From contig CAMJXZ010000166.1 in assembly GCA_946409855.1 (NCBI GenBank), positions 1 to 7,088 of the forward strand: a stretch of DNA of 7,088 bases. Direction: 5' to 3'. Positions within the stretch are counted from its first letter, which is position 1. Every line of letters begins with the position of its first letter. The notes under the pieces were generated by a model that was not told the DNA's origin, made no database searches, and was given only the letters and a program-made list of their open reading frames with translations. The position numbers and the translations under genes were made by a program. The stretch is from an uncultured Clostridia bacterium. GTDB lineage: Bacteria > Bacillota > Clostridia > Christensenellales > Aristaeellaceae. Below, in pieces: positions 1-5,574 of this stretch.

Positions 1-277
1 CCAGCACGGCCCAGGCCAGCAGGGAGCCGATGAAGGCGTTGCCCAGGCCGATCCAAGTAGCGGAAATGCCGTACTTCCACCCGAACTGTCCGGCGTAGCC
101 GACGAAGATAACGGCGGAGAAATAACTGGTGCCGTAGGCGAAGGCGGTCAGCCAGGGGCCGACCGAGCGGCCGCCCAGGACGAAGCCGTTGACATCGGTG
201 GCGTTTTTCCGGCAGTACACGCCGACACCCACCATCAGGCCGAAGAACAGGACCAGCATCAGGATCTTGATGAACAT
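1..277 (-). CDS. Sodium:solute symporter (SSS family), N-terminal part
   Basis: Partial gene: 92 codons from an ATG at 277 run off the left edge of the window. The N-terminus is a hydrophobic helix (about residues 2-20). It is followed by a short polar loop and a 'LGGRSVGPWLTAFAYG' stretch leading into a second helix with 'TSYFSAVIFVGYAG'. The pattern 'GGRSxGPWLTAxAxGxxYFSA' is typical of sodium:solute symporters of the PutP/SGLT superfamily, whose first helices help form the sodium and substrate sites. The start is supported by AAGGAG about 8 bases upstream. The gene lies directly downstream of a T-box riboswitch, so its expression should rise when one particular tRNA is uncharged, and the substrate is probably an amino acid or a precursor. 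The family is well supported. The substrate cannot be read from this fragment. Confidence 0.85.
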   Translation of the reverse strand, partial: MFIKILMLVLFFGLMVGVGVYCRKNATDVNGFVLGGRSVGPWLTAFAYGTSYFSAVIFVGYAGQFGWKYGISATWIGLGNAFIGSLLAWAVL

Positions 278-311
278 CTGCAGACACTCCTTTCTTTTTT
301 CCGGAGGACAT

Positions 312-351
312 AAAAATCCGCCCTCCGGCGCATAAGCCTGAGAGGGCGGAT
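312..351 (-). terminator. Intrinsic terminator of the T-box leader
   Basis: A perfect 9-bp stem (350-342 with 325-317), extended to 10 bp by the T351/A316 pair, encloses a 16-base loop. A run of five U (316-312) follows on the minus strand. The 5' arm overlaps the bases needed for the T-box antiterminator, so the two structures are mutually exclusive. It lies 35 bases before the symporter start. Confidence 0.9.
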
Positions 352-592
352 GTAATTCCGCGGTACCACCTCTGTTCAGCCTGCTTCTCACAAAACAGGC
401 CCTCAACGGGTACGAACATACCCTGCCGCCGTAACGGGCGCGCAGCCGTCGCTGCCTACTCGGGAAACCCCTTTCAGAGCGCCGCTCGTGGAGGTACTTC
501 ATCGGGTGCCGGCCGCTGCCTTGCACCAACCGGCAGCTCTCTGTCAGGACCGCTCGCACCGGACTACTTTCATCCAGTCGTCGCGTTTATGG
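312..592 (-). promoter_or_regulatory. T-box riboswitch leader
   Basis: On the minus strand the leader runs from about 592 to 312 and has all the main T-box parts. Stem I contains the AGTA box (568-565) and a 9-bp helix (564-556 with 509-501, one C/C mismatch). Its apical hairpin (537-532 with 520-515) encloses the conserved GGTTGGTGCAA loop. The T-box itself, AGGTGGTACCGCG, is at 371-359. The antiterminator would pair GAGG with CCTC and CGGA with TCCG around the TGGT bulge; the competing terminator is at 312-351. By position after the GAA of the specifier loop (500-498), the specifier reads GTA (497-495, Val). The following base is C, not the usual purine, so TAC (Tyr, offset by one) remains possible. 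The T in the bulge predicts an A73 discriminator on the tRNA, which fits Val or Tyr and argues against Ser or Gly. The leader feeds the symporter gene starting at 277. Confidence 0.93.
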
Positions 593-597
593 GTGTG

Positions 598-626
598 ATT
601 ATAATCCGCTTTGGGTGTCTTGTCAA
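598..626 (-). promoter_or_regulatory. Consensus sigma-A promoter for the T-box leader
   Basis: On the minus strand TTGACA (626-621) and TATAAT (603-598) are separated by exactly 17 bases, a perfect match to the housekeeping consensus. The predicted start is near 592, just before stem I of the T-box leader, so the T-box transcript is independent of the pcp operon upstream. The near-ideal promoter fits a leader made constitutively and controlled by antitermination. Confidence 0.92.
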
Positions 627-650
627 ACGAAATACAGGAAAAGTACAAGG

Positions 651-672
651 GTTTTTCTTTGGTTTTTCTTTG
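651..672. repeat. Tandem repeat of an 11-mer
   Basis: The 11-base unit ggtttttcttt occurs twice in immediate succession (651-661, 662-672) and is followed by another ggt. It lies in the gene-free stretch 627-1010, between the T-box promoter and the hairpin array. On the minus strand it is an A-rich tract about 25-45 bases upstream of the -35 box, where it could act as an UP-like element; that role is speculation. Confidence 0.6.
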
Positions 673-737
673 GTCGAGTTACTTTTCACGAGTCAGACAA
701 AGAAGAGGAAAGCCAAGACGTAAGGGAAAAATGATGG

Positions 738-832
738 GGCCAGAACGACGCGAAGCCCATGTCCGTCCGGCGATTTATTCGCCGGATCGGCGTAGCCGAC
801 CGGAGGCGGCAGGGCTTCGCGTCGTTCTGGCC
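738..832. repeat. Palindromic element with a perfect 21-bp outer stem and two inner hairpins
   Basis: Bases 738-758 are the exact reverse complement of 812-832 (21 bp, no mismatch). The 53 bases between them hold two further perfect hairpins: 766-773 with 779-786 (8 bp, loop tttat) and 787-791 with 795-799 (5 bp, loop gta). As RNA this would fold into a branched cloverleaf-like structure; as DNA it could extrude a cruciform. No transposase, flanking terminal repeat or convincing coding sequence is seen. It resembles the compact palindromic units that are dispersed in many bacterial genomes (REP/MITE-like), but copy number cannot be judged from one window. Confidence 0.7.
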
Positions 833-846
833 GTGACGAGGGGAGT

Positions 847-1030
847 GTAGAGGGGGAACTCCCTCTACTCTAATCCCGCAGCAGCGGCATGTACGCTGCG
901 AGGACCAAACGGCGGAGCCGTTTGTACCTTGCAGCTTTGCCGCCCGGGAGTCCCGAAGGGACGACAGGCAAAGCTGTTGGGGGGATTCGTAGGGGGGTCA
1001 CAAGACTCCCCTACGGTTGGCTGGCAGCCA
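847..1030. repeat. Chain of successive perfect hairpins
   Basis: A series of adjacent inverted repeats fills this stretch: 847-854 with 861-868 (8 bp); 881-886 with 894-899 (6 bp); 906-913 with 917-924 (8 bp, loop gga); 932-941 with 967-976 (10 bp), which encloses 950-954 with 958-962 (5 bp, loop gaa); 988-995 with 1008-1015 (8 bp); and 1018-1022 with 1026-1030 (5 bp). The last two overlap the 3' end of pcp. None has a U-tract, so they are not ordinary intrinsic terminators. The chain may still protect or end the pcp mRNA, or be a dispersed repeat. The stretch 627-1010 as a whole holds no gene that I can support. Confidence 0.6.
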
Positions 1031-1562
1031 GCTCGATAAAGCGCCGGACAGTTCCGGCATACGCCGCCGCGTTCTCCGGCACGGCCGGAACGTGGATAAA
1101 AACCACAGGCACCCTGCTCCCGACGCCCGTCAGGTAATAGGTGTCGTTGCAGACGTAGGCGCCCGCGTCCGACGAAACGGCGACGGCCTCCCCTTCCGCC
1201 CGCATCCGCGAAACGATCTTTGAAACGGGAACGGCCGTGCGGTATTCCGCCGGCCCGTCCGGGCAGACGGGCTCCCCCCGGGGCTGCTGTCCCTCGTTGT
1301 CGGGGATCCGGGCGTCCCGGAAATTGACGGCCTTTTCCTCCGGGGTGACCGTTTCCCGGCCGCCCGCTTCCCCCAGCAGGAAGACCCAGTCCGCCGGGCA
1401 GGAAAGGGCTTTCCGCGCCGCCTTCCCAAAGACCACCGGCAGCAGCAGCCGGGTGACCGGGCACCCGCCGATCCTTTCCGGCAGGCGGGCGAGCACTTCT
1501 GCCGAAGCGTTGGCCGCCCTTTCCCCAAACGGCTCAAAGGCCGTGACCAGGATCGTTTTCAT
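1011..1562 (-). CDS. pcp: Pyrrolidone-carboxylate peptidase (pyroglutamyl peptidase I, C15)
   Basis: Encodes 183 residues of a cytoplasmic cysteine peptidase that removes N-terminal pyroglutamate from peptides. The N-terminus 'MKTILVTAFEPFG' is the family start. The catalytic Glu lies in 'TPEEKAVNFRDARIPDNEG' (Glu75, after the GEAGGR motif at 64-69), the nucleophile is Cys138 in 'SDAGAYVCNDTYY', and the His is His157 in 'VFIHVPAVPEN', so the triad is complete. Most family members have about 200-215 residues, so this one is slightly short, mainly at the C-terminus. The ATG at 1562 overlaps the TGA of the acetyltransferase gene by four bases (ATGA), indicating translational coupling as the last gene of a three-gene operon. 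A longer in-frame start upstream would run through the acetyltransferase gene and lacks family similarity, so it was not used. The TAG at 1013-1011 lies inside a hairpin. Confidence 0.93.
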   Translation of the reverse strand: MKTILVTAFEPFGERAANASAEVLARLPERIGGCPVTRLLLPVVFGKAARKALSCPADWVFLLGEAGGRETVTPEEKAVNFRDARIPDNEGQQPRGEPVCPDGPAEYRTAVPVSKIVSRMRAEGEAVAVSSDAGAYVCNDTYYLTGVGSRVPVVFIHVPAVPENAAAYAGTVRRFIELAASQP

Positions 1563-2104
1563 TCGTCCTTGCTCCAGATCACGCCGTCCCGGCCCCACCG
1601 CAGGACGGTATCGTAGCCGAGCCGCCCGTACCAGCGGGCCAGGTGGGTGTAGTGGATGTAGGAAAGATCGGCCCCTTCGTCCCAAAGCAGGGCGGTCGCC
1701 CGCCGCACCATCATAAGGCCGATGCCCTGTTTCCGGTACGAAGGCAGGGTGCCCACGCAGCCCGGTCCGGCGATTTTACGGCCCTCAAACCAGCCCATCC
1801 CGTCCAGGATGCAGAAGCTGACGGGCTTATCCCCGTCCAGCGCGCAGTACACCCGGCCGCCCTCGTTAAAGTACTGCACCCAGTCCGGGTTCACTTTTGC
1901 CACCGTTTCCCGGAGGGCGGCAAGGGGCCCGGCGTACATCCCGAAGGAAATCCCCTCCGGGCAGGGCAGCGCGTCTTCCCCGGGCAGCTTCGCCCCCCGG
2001 GGAAGGATCATCTCCGAAAAGACAGCCTCAGGCGGCAGGGAACGGATGCCCGGGGCGTCAAAGAAGCCGGGGTGCAGCGCGTCAAACAGTTTCCGGTAAT
2101 TCAT
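1559..2104 (-). CDS. GNAT family N-acetyltransferase
   Basis: Encodes 181 residues. The acetyl-CoA binding motif A is clear near residues 112-140: 'GPGCVGTLPSYRKQGIGLMM', with the R/Q-x-x-G-x-G signature at Arg124-Gly127-Gly129. It is followed by a helix and then 'YIHYTHLARWYGRLGYD', the typical GNAT strand with the 'A..(F/W)Y..(L/G)GF' pattern. The acceptor substrate is unknown. The start is fixed by AAGGAG seven bases before the ATG at 2104, within the end of the M50-like gene, so the two genes overlap by 23 bases. The 3' end overlaps pcp by four bases. The tight packing suggests co-translation with the membrane protease and Pcp. Acetylation of a peptide, antibiotic or protein N-terminus are all possible, and nothing here chooses between them. 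Confidence 0.87.
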   Translation of the reverse strand: MNYRKLFDALHPGFFDAPGIRSLPPEAVFSEMILPRGAKLPGEDALPCPEGISFGMYAGPLAALRETVAKVNPDWVQYFNEGGRVYCALDGDKPVSFCILDGMGWFEGRKIAGPGCVGTLPSYRKQGIGLMMVRRATALLWDEGADLSYIHYTHLARWYGRLGYDTVLRWGRDGVIWSKDE

Positions 2105-3242
2105 GCTGTTTCTCCTTATCCGCGGCGATGTCCGCGAATTCCCTTTCAGCCTCCGCCTCGCCCGGATACGGGTAAGCCGCCAGCTGCTTTTCCAGTTTGT
2201 CCCGGAGGGCGGCGGCCTTTTCCCCGTCCTTTTCCGCCAGCAGGGCATAGGCGTATTCGGTGCGCAGGACGGATGGATACCGGGCCATGGCCTTCATGAA
2301 CTTCATCTGCTCTTTGGAGCGCATCCCCCTGAGCGCTTCGGGACGGTTTTTCGTGATCAGCTCCACGTACATCCGGTCGCAGCGCATCAGCCCTTTGTAC
2401 AGGCCGGGGATGCTGTCCATACAGAGCAGAGGGTGCATCAGGGCGTCCGCTTCCTCGAACCGGTGCTCGTCCATCAGCCGGCCGCAGGCGAACACGGCCA
2501 GGGCGGCGATGATGCCGTTCTTCATTTCCTCGTCCGGGGGGACCTGGAACCATTCCGCCGGCATATCCTTCTGGCGGACACCCCGGGAGACCTCTTCGTT
2601 CATCCGGAGCTGGACCCAGAAAGCGCGCATGGCCGCCGGGTCCCGGGCGATGTCCAGGGCGTTCCGGCCATCGTTGCTGACCAGCCCCGTGCGCATCGGC
2701 AGCCCGTTGAGCAGGGCAAACATCACGCCCACGGCGCAGAAAACCATCAGCCCCAGCCGCGCCAGAGATTCCGCGGAAAACAAAAGCCCGACACACAGCG
2801 CCAGCAGGGCGGTGAGCGCGTTCATCAGCGCGCCCCCGAAATTGTACAGCATCACCGGGATCCTGCCGTCCTTAAAATCCGGCGGGCTCATCAGGCACTG
2901 CCCGGCGGTGCCGGCCAGGTCCATCTTTTTCAGCCGGACGCGGCCGTCCCCCTCCCGCAGCCACATGAACTGAAACACCCGGAAGGAACTGAAGCGGTAG
3001 CCCGACAGCAGCCCGAACACCAGATGCCCCGCCTCGTGCAGGATAAGCTGCAGGAACAGCGAAGAATACAGGAACGCCGCCAGCAGCAGGACGGACCAGA
3101 CCCGCTGCCCCTTCGGCATGCCCGCGTCGATGGCGGGAAGGATATACCGCAAATACAGCATCCCGACGACGGCGCCCAGCGCCGCGAAGCACAGGATCCC
3201 GAACCACGTCCCAAGGTCCGGTTTCTTTTTCAGTTTCTTCAT
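2082..3242 (-). CDS. M50-like membrane zinc metalloprotease
   Basis: Encodes 386 residues. Membrane segments are visible at about residues 12-34, 48-68 (running into the active site), 133-155 and 160-180. The zinc motif HEAGH is at 69-73, at the end of the second hydrophobic segment. A second motif 'NGLPMRTGLVSNDGRN' (179-194) ends a later hydrophobic segment and resembles the 'N.LP...DG' motif that supplies the third zinc ligand (here probably Asp191) in site-2-protease relatives. The stretch 'GTAGQCLMSPP' (111-121) and a 'YNFGGALMN' segment (133-141) lie between. After residue 200 the protein is soluble, helical and charged, possibly a TPR-like cytoplasmic domain. The start at 3242 has GGAG seven bases upstream. 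Its role may be intramembrane proteolysis of a regulator or cleavage of a membrane peptide; the substrate is unknown. First gene of an operon with the GNAT and pcp genes. No convincing promoter was found just upstream. Confidence 0.85.
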   Translation of the reverse strand: MKKLKKKPDLGTWFGILCFAALGAVVGMLYLRYILPAIDAGMPKGQRVWSVLLLAAFLYSSLFLQLILHEAGHLVFGLLSGYRFSSFRVFQFMWLREGDGRVRLKKMDLAGTAGQCLMSPPDFKDGRIPVMLYNFGGALMNALTALLALCVGLLFSAESLARLGLMVFCAVGVMFALLNGLPMRTGLVSNDGRNALDIARDPAAMRAFWVQLRMNEEVSRGVRQKDMPAEWFQVPPDEEMKNGIIAALAVFACGRLMDEHRFEEADALMHPLLCMDSIPGLYKGLMRCDRMYVELITKNRPEALRGMRSKEQMKFMKAMARYPSVLRTEYAYALLAEKDGEKAAALRDKLEKQLAAYPYPGEAEAEREFADIAADKEKQHELPETV

Positions 3243-3356
3243 GCAGGATCTCCAGCTTTGAATCAAATGATTTCCAGGCACCGGCCCGGCAGACCCGCGG
3301 CGGCGGCAGCGAATCCAACGGATGATGTTATCCCCGCCATAAATCGGCAGCCCCCG

Positions 3357-3382
3357 AAAAAAAGCGCAGCATGCTGCTTTCA
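3357..3382 (-). terminator. Probable intrinsic terminator after metQNI
   Basis: On the minus strand AAAGCAG-CATG-CTGCGCTTT forms a stem with a two-base bulge (AAAGC with GCTTT, AG with CT). It includes the 12-base palindrome gcagcatgctgc (3366-3377) and runs into seven U (3363-3357). It lies about 285 bases after the metI stop and 115 before the M50-like gene, so it probably separates the two operons. The stem is short and imperfect, hence moderate confidence. Confidence 0.55.
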
Positions 3383-3437
3383 GCGAGTACGGACATGCGA
3401 CCCAAAAGCCTTTCCCACTGGGGGCTGTGAGGGCCCG

Positions 3438-3462
3438 GAAAATGATCCGGTGGATCATTTTC
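3438..3462. repeat. Perfect 11-bp hairpin, possible dispersed palindrome
   Basis: Bases 3438-3448 and 3452-3462 are exact reverse complements around the three-base loop ggt. The stem is A/T-rich in a GC-rich spacer. Neither strand has a U-tract directly after it, so an ordinary terminator is unlikely. Together with the direct repeats at 3506-3560 it makes up most of the gene-free stretch 3243-3665. Confidence 0.6.
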
Positions 3463-3505
3463 ACCGAACAGCGGGCCGGCAGGCCCCGGCGGTGGACCGC
3501 GCAGC

Positions 3506-3560
3506 GGGCCGGATGAGGTTTCACCCATTGTAGGTTCGCAATGGGCCGGATGAGGTTCAC
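3506..3560. repeat. Direct repeat pair flanking a hairpin
   Basis: The sequence gggccggatgaggtttcac (3506-3524) recurs as gggccggatgaggttcac (3543-3560), identical except for one T. Between them, and overlapping both by a few bases, a 7-bp hairpin (3524-3530 with 3539-3545) is present. On the minus strand each unit reads as an 'ACCTCATCCGGCCC' module. From general memory, modules of this kind recur in intergenic regions of gut clostridia, but this cannot be checked here. Confidence 0.6.
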
Positions 3561-3665
3561 TCCTGAAGCTGCGGCAGGCACGCTTTTCTTTTTCAACCTT
3601 CTGCCGACTTTCTGCCCCGCCAAAAGAAACCATCCTCCGCCGTGCCCGCGGCGCGATACCGCCCG

Positions 3666-4373
3666 TTATTTCTTCAGCCGCTTGTCCGCTTTCCGGGCCA
3701 GGAAGTCGCCCACCAGCTGGAACGCCTGCACCATGAGGACCAGGACGACCACGCAGGCGTACAGCACGGCGTAGCGGTAGCGCTGGTAGCCGATGGTAAT
3801 GGCGACCTTGCCGATGCCGCCGCCGCCGATGGCGCCGGACATGGCGGTATAGCCCAGGATGGTGGTGATGGCCAGGGTGAAATTGGTGATCAGGGAGGGC
3901 ACCGCCTCGGGCAGCATCACCCGCGTCAATATCTGCATCGGGGTCGCCCCCATGCTCTGGGCGGTCTCGATGATGTTGGGGTTGACCTCCCGCAGGCTGC
4001 TCTCCACCAGGCGCGCCACGAAGGGGAACGCCGCCACGACCAGCGGCACGATGGAGGCGACCGTGCCCACCGAGGTGCCGATGATCAGCCGGGTCAGCGG
4101 GATGACCATCACGATCAGGATCAGGAAGGGCACGGAGCGAAGCAGGTTGATGATGATGTTCAGCAGGGTCATCAGCCAAGCGGGCAGGGGGCGGATGCCC
4201 TTGGCGTCCCCCGCCACCAGGACGCAGCCCAGCGGCAGCCCGATGATGATGGCGAACAGCGTGGACAGGATGGTCACGTACAGCGTGGCCCAGATTTCCC
4301 CGGGGAAATCACGGATAATGATGTTCCACGCTTCCTGGAGCTTTTCCGGGGTAAAGGCAGTCGAAAAATTCAT
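3666..4373 (-). CDS. metI: Methionine ABC transporter permease MetI
   Basis: Encodes 235 residues with about five membrane segments (roughly 28-53, 66-92, 103-122, 162-185 and 203-222), the usual MetI topology. The cytoplasmic EAA loop that docks on the ATPase reads 'ETAQSMGATPMQILTRVMLPEA' (136-157), with the conserved Gly142 and the Leu-Pro at 154-155. 'GYTAMSGAIGGGGIGKVAI' (174-192) is the family signature near the last helices. As a dimer it forms the channel through which methionine is driven by MetN. The ATG at 4373 overlaps the TGA of metN by four bases and has a perfect AGGAGG seven bases upstream. It is the last gene of metQ-metN-metI. The length matches the family (about 217-235). 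Confidence 0.96.
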   Translation of the reverse strand: MNFSTAFTPEKLQEAWNIIIRDFPGEIWATLYVTILSTLFAIIIGLPLGCVLVAGDAKGIRPLPAWLMTLLNIIINLLRSVPFLILIVMVIPLTRLIIGTSVGTVASIVPLVVAAFPFVARLVESSLREVNPNIIETAQSMGATPMQILTRVMLPEAVPSLITNFTLAITTILGYTAMSGAIGGGGIGKVAITIGYQRYRYAVLYACVVVLVLMVQAFQLVGDFLARKADKRLKK

Positions 4374-5464
4374 AGAGCGCCTCCTTTAGGGAAGGGATCG
4401 CCGCCCACGTCTTTGTCCAGGCGGACCCCTCCTTCTTCCGGCGGGTACTGGGTGGCCAGGGTCTGCACGCTGACGTGGGGCTGCTTGCGCAGGTAGGAAA
4501 CCGCCCGGGACAATTCCTCCGGCCCGCCCGGGATCTCCAGCAGCATGTAGCCGTAGGTCTTTCCCCCCGCGGAGCGCATGGAGGCGGTATGCACGCTGGC
4601 CAGTACGCCGCAGTCGACGGCCATCCGGGCCAGCATCGGCTTGCTGGCGGCCTCCGCGCCGTTGAAAATCAGGCGGATCCGCTGGCGGGAAGCGCTGTCT
4701 TCCACCAGGGAGGCGCTGCCGTCCGCCAGTTCTGGATACACCAGCGTCTGGGTGGCGAAGGCCTGGGGGTCGGTAAAGACCCGGGCCACTTCCCCTTCCT
4801 CCACCACGGAGCCGTTTTCCAGGATGGCGACCCGGTTGCAGATCTCCTGCACGACGCTCATCTGGTGGGTGATCACGATCACCGTGATGTTCAGCCGCTG
4901 GTTGATCTCCCGGATCAGCTCCAGGATCTGGTGGGTGGTTTTCGGGTCCAGCGCGGAGGTGGCCTCGTCGCACAGCAGCACCCGGGGGTCGGTGATCAGC
5001 GCGCGGGCGATGGCGACGCGCTGCTGCTGCCCGCCGGACAGCTGGGCGGGATAGGCGTCAGCCTTGTCCGGCAGACCCACCAGCTTGAGCAGCTCCAGCG
5101 CGCGGGCCCGGGCGGCCGCCCGGTCGTACCCCTTGGTCAGCGTCAGGGGCAGCAGGACGTTCTGCAGGCAGGTGCGCTGCATGAGCAGGTTGAACCCCTG
5201 AAAGATCATGGTAACCTTGCGGCGGATCTGGCGGAGCTCCTTTTCATTCATGGCGGTCAGACTATGGCCGTCCAGCACGACGTCCCCCGAGGTGGGCTTT
5301 TCCAGCATGTTGATGCAGCGGACGAGGGTGCTCTTCCCCGCGCCGCTCATGCCGATGATACCGTAAATGTCCCCGTCGTTGATGGTCAGGGTGACGTTTT
5401 TCAGCGCCTCCACTTCCCCCGCGGAGGTTTCAAAGGATTTCGAAAGGTTGACAAGCTGAATCAT
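4370..5464 (-). CDS. metN: Methionine ABC transporter ATPase MetN
   Basis: Encodes 364 residues, slightly longer than the usual 340-345. The nucleotide-binding domain is complete: Walker A GMSGAGKST (38-46), Q-loop Gln89 in 'MIFQGFNLL', signature LSGGQQQR (142-149), Walker B VLLCDEATSALD (162-173) and H-loop His200 in 'VITHQM'. A C-terminal NIL domain follows at about 262-340; in MetN of other bacteria this domain binds cytoplasmic methionine and inhibits transport (trans-inhibition), so feedback at protein level is likely here too. A polar tail after 340 is extra. The ATG at 5464 has GGAGAG upstream. The gene is separated from metQ by 110 bases containing a 9-bp hairpin, and overlaps metI by four bases. 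The NIL domain sets it apart from generic amino-acid ATPases. Confidence 0.96.
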   Translation of the reverse strand: MIQLVNLSKSFETSAGEVEALKNVTLTINDGDIYGIIGMSGAGKSTLVRCINMLEKPTSGDVVLDGHSLTAMNEKELRQIRRKVTMIFQGFNLLMQRTCLQNVLLPLTLTKGYDRAAARARALELLKLVGLPDKADAYPAQLSGGQQQRVAIARALITDPRVLLCDEATSALDPKTTHQILELIREINQRLNITVIVITHQMSVVQEICNRVAILENGSVVEEGEVARVFTDPQAFATQTLVYPELADGSASLVEDSASRQRIRLIFNGAEAASKPMLARMAVDCGVLASVHTASMRSAGGKTYGYMLLEIPGGPEELSRAVSYLRKQPHVSVQTLATQYPPEEGGVRLDKDVGGDPFPKGGAL

Positions 5465-5505
5465 CGAATCTCTCCAAAAATACGGTGGGTATAATACGTC
5501 AGGAA

Positions 5506-5531
5506 GCGGCGGAGCAGGAAGTCTCCGCCGC
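5506..5531 (-). other. Intercistronic hairpin between metQ and metN
   Basis: A perfect, very GC-rich 9-bp stem (5531-5523 with 5514-5506) has an eight-base loop. It lies 43 bases after the metQ stop and 42 before the metN start. No U-tract follows, so it is unlikely to end transcription by itself. Such hairpins often protect the upstream mRNA from 3' exonucleases, which would give more binding protein than transporter; that role is inferred. Confidence 0.6.
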
Positions 5532-5574
5532 AGATGTCTTTATACTGATTTGGTGTATGCCGCTTTATCCGGGC

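Noticed and set aside
611..850. 79-residue plus-strand ORF
   Set aside because: It crosses the T-box promoter side and the 21-bp palindromic element, is Arg-rich without family features, and has no ribosome binding site. It is better explained as translation of a repeat.
2103..3533. 476-residue plus-strand ORF opposite the M50-like gene
   Set aside because: Its sequence is His-, Gln- and Pro-rich without domains. The opposite frame has membrane segments, HEAGH and correct ribosome binding sites.
3243..3623. In-frame upstream extension of the M50-like gene by 127 codons
   Set aside because: It runs through hairpins, direct repeats and a probable terminator. The added residues look random, and a membrane-protein start with GGAG at 3242 fits better.
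5491..5496. TATTAT as a -10 box for a separate metN promoter
   Set aside because: No acceptable -35 hexamer lies 16-18 bases upstream on the minus strand.
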